In this document: in pieces, positions 1 through 6,172 of the stretch
Numbering within the stretch: position 1 is the stretch's first letter
How the letters are laid out: every line of letters starts with the position of its first letter
Source: CAYPTJ01 sp964413845
Lineage (GTDB): Bacteria > Patescibacteriota > WWE3 > 9FT-COMBO-53-11
NCBI GenBank assembly: GCA_964413845.1
Contig: CAYPTJ010000028.1
Span: 1-16,267, forward strand
Direction: 5' to 3'
Length of the DNA stretch: 16,267 nucleotides
Translations under genes and position numbers: made by a program
Notes under the pieces: model-generated
Database searches by the model: none
Seen by the model: the letters and a program-made list of their open reading frames with translations, nothing else
Told to the model about the DNA's origin: nothing

Positions 1-3000
1 CTTGTTACCGATGTTGATCGAGAGAAGAAGAAAGAGGCGATCACAAAGTTTGAAGCGGATATAAACCAACAACTTAAAGAGCTGGGTCAAAAGAAAGAGG
101 AGGATGAAAAGCAACGAGAAAAGGAAAAAACTGTATTAAAAGATAAACTTTCCCAAGGGATGGAGCTTCTCAAGTCGACTAAGAGATTCTCCCTTCTCAC
201 CGAGGCGGAATACGAATTAATTGCTCCGTATTTAAAGGAATTTGCTGAGGTGGGGATGGGGGCGGAGGTGCTCCGTCGCACTTTGGCAACCCTTGATCTG
301 GAGAAGATGGTAGCTGATCTTCGCAAGAAAGTAAGGGAAGCAAAGGGTGAAGGACGAATCCGCTTCGCCCGTCGTTTACGTGTAATTGAAAATCTGTATA
401 ACGCTGGTATCGCACCCTCATGGATGATCCTTACTCTCCTTCCAGTTATTCCCCCTGATCTTCGTCCAATGGTGCAGCTGGAAGGAGGGCGATTTGCCAC
501 ATCCGATTTAAATGATCTTTATCGGGCCGTGCTCAATCGCAACAATCGTTTGAAACGGCTCTTGGAACTTGGTGCCCCAGAGATTATCATCCGCAACGAG
601 AAACGGATGCTTCAGGAGGCGGTGGACGCTTTAATTGATTCCTCAAAGACAAGAAGAGGGAAGATAAGCCGAGGTAAAAAACAGCTTCGCTCGTTTGCGG
701 ATATGCTTTCCGGAAAGCAGGGACGCTTCCGCCAAAACCTTTTGGGAAAGAGAGTTGATTATTCAGGAAGATCAGTGATCGTCGTTGGTCCTAAACTCAA
801 GATTACTCAAGCAGGGATTCCTCGGGAAATGGCGCTGGAGCTTTTCAAGCCGTTCGTTCTTCGGGAGATCCTTCTTGATGGTTTGGCACCAAATCTTCGA
901 AGTGCCAAAACCTACCTTGAGGAGAGGGGGGAGGGGCTGTGGGACATTCTTGAAAGAGTCGCCAAAGATCATCCAGTTCTTCTTAATCGGGCGCCGTCAC
1001 TCCACCGTTTATCGATTCTTGGCTTCTATCCCAAATTGATCGGAGGAAGTGCAATTCAGCTTCATCCTGCCGTTTGCGCAGGATTCAATGCTGATTTTGA
1101 TGGAGATGCAATGGCGGTTCACCTTCCACTTTCGAATCAAGCGATTGAAGAGGTTAAAACCTTGATCCTTTCCTCAAGAAATCTTCTTCGTCCAGCAACA
1201 GGGGAGCCCATCGCCTACCCGAATAAAGAGCAGGTGATGGGACTCTTCTACCTAACTCTCATCTCGGCAGATGAGCAGAAACGAGGGGAGGATGAGTTAA
1301 AAATCTTTCCTAGTGCAACGGAAGCTCTTCTTGTCTATGAGTTGGGTGGGATCAAATTGAGGGAGAGGATTAAGGTGATGATTTCCGCCAAAGGCGGATC
1401 CGCCTCTGGCGGGGAGGGAAAACTTTTGATAACAACCGTTGGGCGGATCCTCTTTAATCAAAAGTTGCCAGAATTTCTCTGTTTCATTAATGAGCCAATT
1501 GATGCTTCAAAGGTAAAGGCGATGGTTGCCCAAACACTTAATGAGAGGGGGGAAGAGGAAGCTGCTCGCCTTATCGATGCACTTAAGGATTTGGGATTCG
1601 CCTATGCCTCCGACTCTAACATCTCGCTCGCAGTTTTCGATGCGATTATCCCTGCGGAGAAGCCAGCAATCTTAAAGGAGGCGGAGGCAAAAACAGAGGA
1701 GATCGAGCGAAACTTCCGCCGTGGGTTAATTACCGATTTTGAGCGAAAAGAACTTGCACGGGTAGTGTGGAGTGAGGCAACCTCAAAGCTTGCGGAGCTT
1801 GCGTGGTTAGAGCTTTCTGAAGAAAACCCGATCAAGTTTATGATTACATCCGGTGCAGCAGGAGCGACAAAAGAGCAAGTGAAACAGATCTCAGGAATGA
1901 GAGGACACATTGTTGACCCCCTAGGGCGGATTGTGGAGATGCCAATCCGCTCCAATTACCACGAAGGATTAACAGGATTTGAATATTTTGCAGGAGCACG
2001 CGGGGCGCGTAAAGGTTTGGTTGATACAGCGCTTCGCACCGCCGGTGCGGGTTACCTCACCAGGCGGTTGGTTGATGTTGCGCAGGATATGATTATTCGA
2101 GAAGAGGATTGTGGAACAAAAGATGGAATTCCGATGCTGAAATCAGAGGAAACTTTACTTGCAACTTTCGCAAATCGATTGGTGGGGCGGATTGTGGTTG
2201 AGGATGTAAAGGTGGGAAGAAAAGTCTTGGTAAAGAAGGGAGAGATGATCAGTCGGGAGCAGGCAAAGATGATTGAGGAAGCGGGGATTGAGGAAGTGTT
2301 GGTGCGCTCACCTTTAACCTGCGAGAGTCTCAATGGAATTTGTGCTGCCTGTTACGGCTTGGATCTGGGGCGCAATCGAATGGTTGAGATGGGAACCCCG
2401 GTGGGGATCATTGCTGCGCAATCCATTGGCGAACCGGGGACACAGCTTACACTTAGGACCTTCCATACGGGAGGAATTGTGGGTAAGGATATTACCCAAG
2501 GTTTACCAAGGGTGGAGGAGGTCTTTGAAGCACGAACGCCAAAGTTTGAGGCGGTGGTAGCAGAGTTTGACGGGAAGGTTAGTATTACCGAAGAGGAGGA
2601 ACGACAAAAGATTACGCTTGTTGGGGGAGGAAAGACAGCAAACTACGACGTCCCCGTTGAAAGAGGAATTCTTGTCTCCAATGGGGAGGCGGTTAAAATT
2701 GGTCAACCGTTGACTGAAGGATTTCTTGATCCCAAGAAGCTCCTCAAACTTAGAGGAATTCAAGCAACGCAGAAGTATCTGGTGAACGAGGCAAGACAAG
2801 TTTACTCAAGCCAGGGAGTTTCTGTTGACGACATTCACCTTGAGGTGATTACTCGGCAGATGTTCAACAAAGTTCGGGTAAAAAGTCCTGGCGGTACTAC
2901 CTTTATTCCAGGCGAGATCATAACGAAGACGAAATTCTTTGAAGAGAATGAGAAAGTGGGAAAGGCTGGTGGAGCCAAAGCGGCAGCTGAGGTTGTTATT

Positions 3001-3225
3001 CTAGGGATTACCAAATCTTCCCTTAAGACAGACTCTTTCCTTTCCGCTGCTTCCTTTCAGGAAACAACTCGGATTCTTACCGAAGCGGCTGCCTCAGGGA
3101 GTGTTGACAGACTTCTCGGGCTTAAGGAAAATGTAATTATTGGACGGCTTATCCCAACTGGGGAAAGAGCAAGATTAGACAGGAGCCAGGAGTCGGGAGC
3201 CAGGAGTAAAAATACTCCTGACTAA
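1..3225 (+). CDS. rpoC: DNA-directed RNA polymerase subunit beta' (5'-truncated by window edge)
   Basis: This is the large catalytic subunit of RNA polymerase. The frame is open from base 1, so the N-terminal zinc finger lies outside the window; 1074 codons remain. Counting from the first codon, the Mg-binding NADFDGD motif is at 363-369. The bridge helix is around 660-697 (GARKGL at 668-673). The trigger-loop segment QSIGEPGTQLT...FHTGG is at 807-825, with its conserved His at 822. The second zinc site is C704, C774, C781 and C784. The window opens in a Lys/Glu-rich, probably coiled-coil clamp segment at codons 9-50. Two features are odd. A Gly/Ser-rich insertion (about residues 461-472) comes from a 28-nt palindrome. 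The last 14 or so residues and the stop come from a heptamer array that begins right after the normal end of the protein. rpsL follows after 24 nt, so the two are probably cotranscribed. Confidence 0.97.
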   Translation, partial: LVTDVDREKKKEAITKFEADINQQLKELGQKKEEDEKQREKEKTVLKDKLSQGMELLKSTKRFSLLTEAEYELIAPYLKEFAEVGMGAEVLRRTLATLDLEKMVADLRKKVREAKGEGRIRFARRLRVIENLYNAGIAPSWMILTLLPVIPPDLRPMVQLEGGRFATSDLNDLYRAVLNRNNRLKRLLELGAPEIIIRNEKRMLQEAVDALIDSSKTRRGKISRGKKQLRSFADMLSGKQGRFRQNLLGKRVDYSGRSVIVVGPKLKITQAGIPREMALELFKPFVLREILLDGLAPNLRSAKTYLEERGEGLWDILERVAKDHPVLLNRAPSLHRLSILGFYPKLIGGSAIQLHPAVCAGFNADFDGDAMAVHLPLSNQAIEEVKTLILSSRNLLRPATGEPIAYPNKEQVMGLFYLTLISADEQKRGEDELKIFPSATEALLVYELGGIKLRERIKVMISAKGGSASGGEGKLLITTVGRILFNQKLPEFLCFINEPIDASKVKAMVAQTLNERGEEEAARLIDALKDLGFAYASDSNISLAVFDAIIPAEKPAILKEAEAKTEEIERNFRRGLITDFERKELARVVWSEATSKLAELAWLELSEENPIKFMITSGAAGATKEQVKQISGMRGHIVDPLGRIVEMPIRSNYHEGLTGFEYFAGARGARKGLVDTALRTAGAGYLTRRLVDVAQDMIIREEDCGTKDGIPMLKSEETLLATFANRLVGRIVVEDVKVGRKVLVKKGEMISREQAKMIEEAGIEEVLVRSPLTCESLNGICAACYGLDLGRNRMVEMGTPVGIIAAQSIGEPGTQLTLRTFHTGGIVGKDITQGLPRVEEVFEARTPKFEAVVAEFDGKVSITEEEERQKITLVGGGKTANYDVPVERGILVSNGEAVKIGQPLTEGFLDPKKLLKLRGIQATQKYLVNEARQVYSSQGVSVDDIHLEVITRQMFNKVRVKSPGGTTFIPGEIITKTKFFEENEKVGKAGGAKAAAEVVILGITKSSLKTDSFLSAASFQETTRILTEAAASGSVDRLLGLKENVIIGRLIPTGERARLDRSQESGARSKNTPD
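1385..1412. repeat. 28-nt palindrome inserted in frame within rpoC
   Basis: Two small hairpins of the form CCGCC-NNN-GGCGG are joined by AT, with loops AAA and TCT. Together they form a 28-nt palindrome centred between 1398 and 1399, with a single mismatched pair (1391/1406). It is read in frame as a Gly/Ser-rich loop just before the conserved TTVGRILFN block. Bases 1400-1408 (CCGCCTCTG) recur at 14298-14306 inside a dispersed intergenic repeat, which suggests one mobile palindrome family. The behaviour resembles Rickettsia palindromic elements, but no relationship is shown. Confidence 0.8.
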
Positions 3226-3247
3226 TGACTAATGTCTAATGACTAAG
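3181..3247 (+). repeat. Heptamer array 1 (rpoC/rpsL junction)
   Basis: Four AGGAGCC-type heptamers (3181-3208: AGGAGCC, AGGAGTC, GGGAGCC, AGGAGTA) are followed by an AAAA loop and the exact inverse TACTCCT (3213-3219), a perfect 7-bp hairpin. Four GACTAAT-type heptamers follow (3220-3247: GACTAAT, GACTAAT, GTCTAAT, GACTAAG). rpsL starts two bases later with no Shine-Dalgarno in between. The rpoC stop codon (3223-3225) lies inside the first GACTAAT unit. Unit length and sequence resemble the heptameric STRR repeats known from cyanobacteria. Confidence 0.9.
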
Positions 3248-3249
3248 TT

Positions 3250-3741
3250 ATGCCAACAATTCAACAGTTGATACGAAAAGGAAGAAAAAAAATAACCAAG
3301 AAGGATAAAACGCCGGCTCTTTCTGAGGTTTTTTCTTCAATCAAAAGGCGGCGGAAGGAATTTCCCTCACCTTTTAAAAGGGGAGTGATTTTGGCGGTTA
3401 AGACAATGACGCCCAAAAAACCAAACTCAGCGCTTCGGAAAGTTGCACGGGTGAGACTTTCCAACGGTCGCGAGGTTACGGTGTACATTCCTGGTGAGGG
3501 TCACAATCTGGCCGAGCACGCAATCATTTTGGTTCGCGGAGGGCGTGTCAAGGATCTTGTGGGAGTGCGCTATACAATCGTTCGGGGTGTTTACGATGCG
3601 GCAGGGGTTGAGGGGCGAAAGAAAGGAAGGTCCCTTTATGGAACAAGAAAAGGTGGAGTAGTTGCTGCTCCTGCAGCAGGGGCGGTGGGAGGTGCGCGAG
3701 AGGTAGCGAGGGAAGCTCCTGCAGGGAAAGAAAGCCAATAG
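3250..3741 (+). CDS. rpsL: 30S ribosomal protein S12, long form with C-terminal extension
   Basis: S12 lies at the decoding centre of the 30S subunit and affects fidelity. The core is clear: TPKKPNSALRK at 54-64, the GRVKDL loop at 99-104 with K101 and D102, and a YDAAGV...GRSLYG end. At 163 residues it is longer than the usual 124-138. It has the longer N-terminal linker seen in Gram-positive-type S12 and an Ala/Gly-rich tail of about 30 residues after GTRK (about 134-163). The tail contains a direct 10-base repeat, GCTCCTGCAG, at 3667-3676 and 3715-3724. The residue after D-L is Val104, where most bacteria have Pro (E. coli P91, mature numbering 90); changes there are known to alter streptomycin response. 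The ATG at 3250 follows a heptamer array and has no visible SD. rpsG starts 10 nt downstream. Confidence 0.96.
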   Translation: MPTIQQLIRKGRKKITKKDKTPALSEVFSSIKRRRKEFPSPFKRGVILAVKTMTPKKPNSALRKVARVRLSNGREVTVYIPGEGHNLAEHAIILVRGGRVKDLVGVRYTIVRGVYDAAGVEGRKKGRSLYGTRKGGVVAAPAAGAVGGAREVAREAPAGKESQ

Positions 3742-3751
3742 CCTTCATATT

Positions 3752-4222
3752 ATGCCAAGAAGAGGATTAGTTAAAAAAAGACAAATTGAACCCGATCCAA
3801 TTTATGGTTCAACGGTAGTGGTGAAGCTTGTCAACCAGGTGATGCAATCGGGGGCGAAAGAAACAGCGCAAAAGATCGTTTACAAAGCGCTGGAAAAAGC
3901 GGCGAAAGAGCTTAGTGTGGAGCCGATTTCGGTTTTGACTCAATCGATTCTCAACGTCACGCCCAAGCAGGAGGTTCGTCCCCGACGAGTCGGAGGAGCA
4001 ACTTATCAAATACCAATGCCGGTAAAAGGAGAGCGAGGTCAAACGCTGGCGATTCGTTGGCTTATCCAGTCCGCGCGGGCAAAAGAGGGGAAGCCAATGT
4101 TTGAAAAATTAGCAGAGGAGTTCAAAGAAGCTTACAGCAACGAGGGTGGGGCGGTGAAGAAGAAAGAGGATGTCCACCGCATGGCCGAAGCGAACCGTGC
4201 TTTTGCTCATTTTAGGTGGTAG
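3752..4222 (+). CDS. rpsG: 30S ribosomal protein S7
   Basis: S7 is a primary 16S rRNA binder that nucleates the 30S head and contacts E-site tRNA. At 156 residues it has the normal family length. The N-terminus MPRRGLVKKR is typical, as are the central VRPRRVGGATYQIP segment (about residues 75-88) and the C-terminal HRMAEANRAFAHFRW. It starts 10 nt after rpsL, with no convincing SD, and the spacing implies cotranscription. In most bacteria fusA comes next. Here the plus-strand run stops and a 3.6-kb accessory island begins with converging minus-strand genes. No strong terminator is visible after the stop; a weak hairpin at 4268-4287 precedes a run of five T. Confidence 0.97.
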   Translation: MPRRGLVKKRQIEPDPIYGSTVVVKLVNQVMQSGAKETAQKIVYKALEKAAKELSVEPISVLTQSILNVTPKQEVRPRRVGGATYQIPMPVKGERGQTLAIRWLIQSARAKEGKPMFEKLAEEFKEAYSNEGGAVKKKEDVHRMAEANRAFAHFRW

Positions 4223-4233
4223 GTAGAAGCTCG

Positions 4234-4359
4234 TTACTCTCCTTGGGTTTCTGGGAATAACTTCTTAAACCGCTCTTCTAAGAGGTTGCGTTTTTCCCGG
4301 AACTGCTCGAACTTTGTTTCAAGTTGTTTGCAGCAACCTTGTAGTGTTGACTCTAAAGA
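4234..4359 (-). pseudogene. In-frame continuation of the DUF5667-like gene beyond a TGA stop
   Basis: Downstream of the TGA (4360-4362) that closes the DUF5667-like gene, the same minus-strand frame stays open for 41 more codons to a TAA at 4234-4236. The peptide is Lys/Glu-rich and helical-looking (QLETKFEQFREKRNLLEE near its middle), much like a protein tail and unlike random translation. The segment has no ATG, GTG or TTG start of its own. Either a nonsense mutation shortened a protein of about 262 residues, or there is occasional read-through. The standard code elsewhere argues against TGA being generally recoded. Coding status is inferred from composition only. Confidence 0.45.
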
Positions 4360-5022
4360 TCACTCCTGGGGTCTTCCCGGACCTTTCGTTTTCGTTTCTA
4401 CCGCCTCTTTTACTCTTTTACCTTTGGCCTCAATCTCAGATTTTCTTTGAGCGTTAGAGATTGCTTGTAGAGCTGTTTCGTGACCATTCATTGCTCCTTC
4501 CATTGCCTTCAAAACAGCCTCGGCAGCCTTCTCGTTTCCTTTGGCCAAAAGTTTATCGTAAACCCCAGAAAGAACCGCTTGGTGCTTTAATGTGGCTTCT
4601 GATACTTTTTCGGCTAACGCTCCTATATCTCTGCCTAAAGCCTTGGCCTTACCCAGGTTCTCCGTTGCCTTGCCGACATATCCCTCATAGCGTCCAACAG
4701 CTTTCTCTGTAGCTTTATCCTTGCCTTTGTCAGCTGTACTCTTTGCTTCAGCAAGTTTTTCCTCAGCATAGGAGAATGCTTTCTCTGCCTTGCCCTCAGG
4801 AGATCGAGTGAGGAAAAGACCAATATTTTCACCCAGAGTATCTAGGAAATAAAGTGGGTGGTCTGGCGTGAGGCCTGGATTTGGTAAGGTAGATGAAATA
4901 TCCGCTGTTTCTTGTTCCAAGGTCGTGGTAGTTTCATCGCCCGCCTCCTCCTGGGCTAAAACAAATGATCCAAAGAAAAGTATCGGGAGTAGGAGCGAAA
5001 GTAGCAGGATTCTTTTTCGCAT
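4360..5022 (-). CDS. Secreted DUF5667-like helical protein
   Basis: A signal peptide (basic MRKR, then a Leu/Phe-rich core, likely cut after about residue 23 at VLAQ) leads into a Glu/Thr-rich linker. Next comes a LTPDHPLYFLDTLGE segment typical of the DUF5667 family, where short PxxPLYxLK-like starts precede long helices. The rest is Ala/Lys/Glu-rich helix, ending in GRPQE. Function is unknown; an extracytoplasmic helical protein is as far as the sequence goes. The ATG at 5022 is chosen because a strong SD, AGGAGGTGA (5035-5027), lies 4 nt upstream of it. A TTG six codons further up would place the SD inside the gene. The same frame continues past the TGA stop. A heptamer array separates it from the upstream membrane-protein gene, with which it probably forms an operon. 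Confidence 0.85.
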   Translation of the reverse strand: MRKRILLLSLLLPILFFGSFVLAQEEAGDETTTTLEQETADISSTLPNPGLTPDHPLYFLDTLGENIGLFLTRSPEGKAEKAFSYAEEKLAEAKSTADKGKDKATEKAVGRYEGYVGKATENLGKAKALGRDIGALAEKVSEATLKHQAVLSGVYDKLLAKGNEKAAEAVLKAMEGAMNGHETALQAISNAQRKSEIEAKGKRVKEAVETKTKGPGRPQE

Positions 5023-5038
5023 TTTTTCACCTCCTCTC

Positions 5039-5073
5039 AACTAATGACTACTGACTAATGTCTAATGACTAAT
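5039..5073 (-). repeat. Heptamer array 2 (upstream of DUF5667-like gene)
   Basis: Five heptamers on the plus strand read AACTAAT, GACTACT, GACTAAT, GTCTAAT and GACTAAT. The run 5053-5072 is identical to 3227-3246 in array 1. The array sits between the stop of the membrane-protein gene (5075-5077) and the SD of the DUF5667-like gene. Relative to transcription it is reversed compared with array 1. Confidence 0.85.
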
Positions 5074-5074
5074 T

Positions 5075-5275
5075 CTACTCAATCTTAATCTTCTTTCCGC
5101 CCCCAAGCTGTTTCCAGAATCCGTGCCACCTTCTTGGCCAAAGGAGGAGTTTTATCCCCATTAAAATAATTACTGTTGGCCAGAAGATATCCCAAAGCTC
5201 GCCCGAGATAAGACCCAGATTCTTAAGCAGAAAAAAGAAGCCGACAACGATTAGGAGACTACCGATAAAAGCCAA
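5075..5275 (-). CDS. Small two-helix membrane protein (DUF5668/LiaF N-terminal-like)
   Basis: This 66-residue protein has two hydrophobic helices. The first is about residues 3-18 (FIGSLLIVVGFFFLL). The second is about 29-46 (DIFWPTVIILMGIKLLLW). A basic tail with WPRRWHGFWKQ and GGGKKIKIE follows. Two short helices with a G-LW-FWP turn fit the DUF5668/LiaF-type transmembrane module, found in envelope-stress membrane proteins; the assignment is by pattern only. It starts at TTG (5275). That start is supported by an ideal SD, AGGAGGTGA, with a 6-nt spacer, whereas the ATG next to the SD opens only a short out-of-frame ORF. It lies upstream of the DUF5667-like gene in the same direction, so the two may act together at the envelope. 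Confidence 0.8.
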   Translation of the reverse strand: MAFIGSLLIVVGFFFLLKNLGLISGELWDIFWPTVIILMGIKLLLWPRRWHGFWKQLGGGKKIKIE

Positions 5276-5314
5276 CTTGCATCACCTCCTCAAAATTTAG
5301 TATAAAACAATTGA

Positions 5315-5338
5315 GCGACGACCCGAAAGGGAAGTCGC
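5315..5338 (-). terminator. Candidate terminator hairpin after the distal zinc-ribbon gene
   Basis: On the minus strand GCGAC pairs with GTCGC and CCC with GGG around a TTTC loop, with a 2-nt internal mismatch between the two helices. A T-rich tract (CAATTGTTTTATA) follows. It lies just past the stop of the 5354-5641 gene and before the membrane-protein gene, so it may separate two minus-strand transcription units. The stem is imperfect. Confidence 0.45.
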
Positions 5339-5353
5339 TTATTACTTATCCTT

Positions 5354-5641
5354 TTACTTCCTCATCAAATATTCCAGAACCATTGCCAGGATCTCTCGAG
5401 AGCTCAGAGGCCTTCCTGTTAGGTAGCTGCGGAGAGGAAGGCTTTCCTTTTCCTCTTCCCACCCGCAAGATCTATAAAGCCCTCTATATAAGCAGTGATG
5501 TCTCCTGCGCGAAGGATTCCACTCAATGGGAGTACTTCCGCACTTGGGGCAGCAGTCATAACTTCTTAAAGGTGGGACCTCTTTTAGAGCTTCTATAATA
5601 AGCCGTTCCAAAGTATCCCAATTTGCAGTTAACTCTCTCAT
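5354..5641 (-). CDS. Zinc-ribbon protein, paralogue B
   Basis: This 95-residue protein has a four-Cys zinc ribbon: CPKCGST near residue 31, then HHC and SCGW near 49-60. Its tail contains LPLRSYLTGRPLSSREIL. The same plan and wording (CPxCGST, RHxC, CGW, LPLRS-L-GRPL) occur in the gene at 5834-6085, so the two are paralogues. No catalytic motif is visible; nucleic-acid or protein binding through the ribbon is a guess. The ATG at 5641 has the SD AAAGGAGG five to six bases upstream. The start lies 15 nt after the small ORF 5657-5809, and the leader duplicates that of the paralogue. It is the last gene of a probable three-gene minus-strand operon. Confidence 0.8.
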   Translation of the reverse strand: MRELTANWDTLERLIIEALKEVPPLRSYDCCPKCGSTPIEWNPSRRRHHCLYRGLYRSCGWEEEKESLPLRSYLTGRPLSSREILAMVLEYLMRK

Positions 5642-5668
5642 CCCAACCTCCTTTGTTCAGGTGTTGGC
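5642..5668 (-). repeat. Duplicated leader, copy 1
   Basis: On the minus strand this reads GCCAACACCTGAACAAAGG and continues through AGG into TTGGG before the ATG. Bases 6086-6112 carry the near-identical sequence GCCAGCACTTGAACAAAGG continuing AGATTGTG before the paralogue's start. The duplication therefore includes the leader and SD as well as the zinc-ribbon gene. Here the copy also provides the last codons and stop of the 50-residue ORF. Confidence 0.75.
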
Positions 5669-5809
5669 ATCTCCCACCCCCTTCCTCAGTGGGTCTTCGC
5701 CGGTTTCGGCAAACCTTCTCAGCTGCTCTTTATTACCCCAGGTTGATAGCTTCAAATGACCGATGTCAAGGGCCGCAGCGCGAAGTTTGACTTCCTCAAG
5801 ATCAATCAT
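5657..5809 (-). CDS. Small 50-residue protein between the zinc-ribbon genes
   Basis: The ORF begins MIDLEEVKLRAAALDIG and ends in GDANT. It has an ATG with a GGAGGG SD seven to eight bases upstream. Its start is 24 nt after the stop of the proximal zinc-ribbon gene and its stop is 15 nt before the start of the distal one, so it fits neatly as the middle gene of an operon. Composition is protein-like (acidic/basic amphipathic helix, Trp-Gly turn). The family is not recognised. Its last residues lie in the duplicated leader, so the original C-terminus may have differed. SD, spacing and composition support it; length alone does not. Confidence 0.6.
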   Translation of the reverse strand: MIDLEEVKLRAAALDIGHLKLSTWGNKEQLRRFAETGEDPLRKGVGDANT

Positions 5810-5833
5810 TTTATCCCTCCCTTTCCAAATCCT

Positions 5834-6085
5834 TTATCCTGCTTTCACACCTACCCAAGCCCACCTAAGCTCCTTAAGCTTCTCTCGGATCATGATAAGA
5901 AGTGCCTCGTTCGTCAAAGGCCTTCCCGCTAGAGAGCTGCGAAGGGGGAGAGAGGGCGTCTTTTCCATCCAACCGCAATGGCTTTCAAGACAACGGTGCC
6001 GCTTCTGGAGTGGATCGTATTTGACAGAAGTACTGCCACATTGAGGACATTTCTCATAATCTCTCAAGATGATCTCAATCACCAC
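5834..6085 (-). CDS. Zinc-ribbon protein, paralogue A
   Basis: This is an 83-residue protein. The zinc ribbon is CPQCGST near residues 13-19, followed by KRHRCL and HCGW near 28-38. Then come a SLPLRSSLAGRPL segment shared with the paralogue at 5354-5641 and a C-terminal basic helix. Function is unknown beyond probable zinc binding. The start is either of two adjacent GTG codons at 6085 and 6082; the second has better spacing from the SD (AGGAG, about 6 nt). It is the first gene of the minus-strand operon and has its own promoter in the divergent gap shared with the CPBP gene. Confidence 0.78.
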   Translation of the reverse strand: MVIEIILRDYEKCPQCGSTSVKYDPLQKRHRCLESHCGWMEKTPSLPLRSSLAGRPLTNEALLIMIREKLKELRWAWVGVKAG

Positions 6086-6112
6086 AATCTCCTTTGTTCA
6101 AGTGCTGGCACA
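6086..6112 (-). repeat. Duplicated leader, copy 2
   Basis: This is the counterpart of 5642-5668: most bases match over about 27 nt, covering the stretch CACYTGAACAAAGGAG just before each zinc-ribbon start. It marks the 5' limit of the duplicated unit. Confidence 0.75.
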
Positions 6113-6140
6113 ATTCTAACAAGAGCGTGATAAAATGCAA
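6113..6140 (-). promoter_or_regulatory. Candidate promoter for the zinc-ribbon operon
   Basis: On the minus strand a -35 TTGCAT (6140-6135) and an extended -10 TGTTAGAAT (hexamer TAGAAT, 6118-6113) are separated by 16 nt. Transcription would begin near 6106, in the duplicated leader just before the SD. The -35 overlaps the plus-strand -10 at 6131-6136 by two bases. Confidence 0.5.
6128..6136 (+). promoter_or_regulatory. Candidate extended -10 promoter for the CPBP gene
   Basis: TGATAAAAT gives a TGN extension and TAAAAT, with no good -35. It lies 36 nt before the GTG start of the membrane protease. It overlaps the opposing promoter's -35, so the two directions could compete. Confidence 0.4.
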
Positions 6141-6172
6141 GTACAGGATTAACTTAATAGAAGGAGGAGAGA

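Noticed and set aside
4268..4295. Hairpin plus five T as an rpsG terminator
   Set aside because: The stem is short with a bulge, the T run is displaced, and the segment also reads as the tail of the opposing gene.
4360..4362. TGA recoded as glycine (genetic code 25)
   Set aside because: TGA is the natural stop of fusA and rpsJ, and the other genes have no internal TGA, so a genome-wide recoding does not fit.
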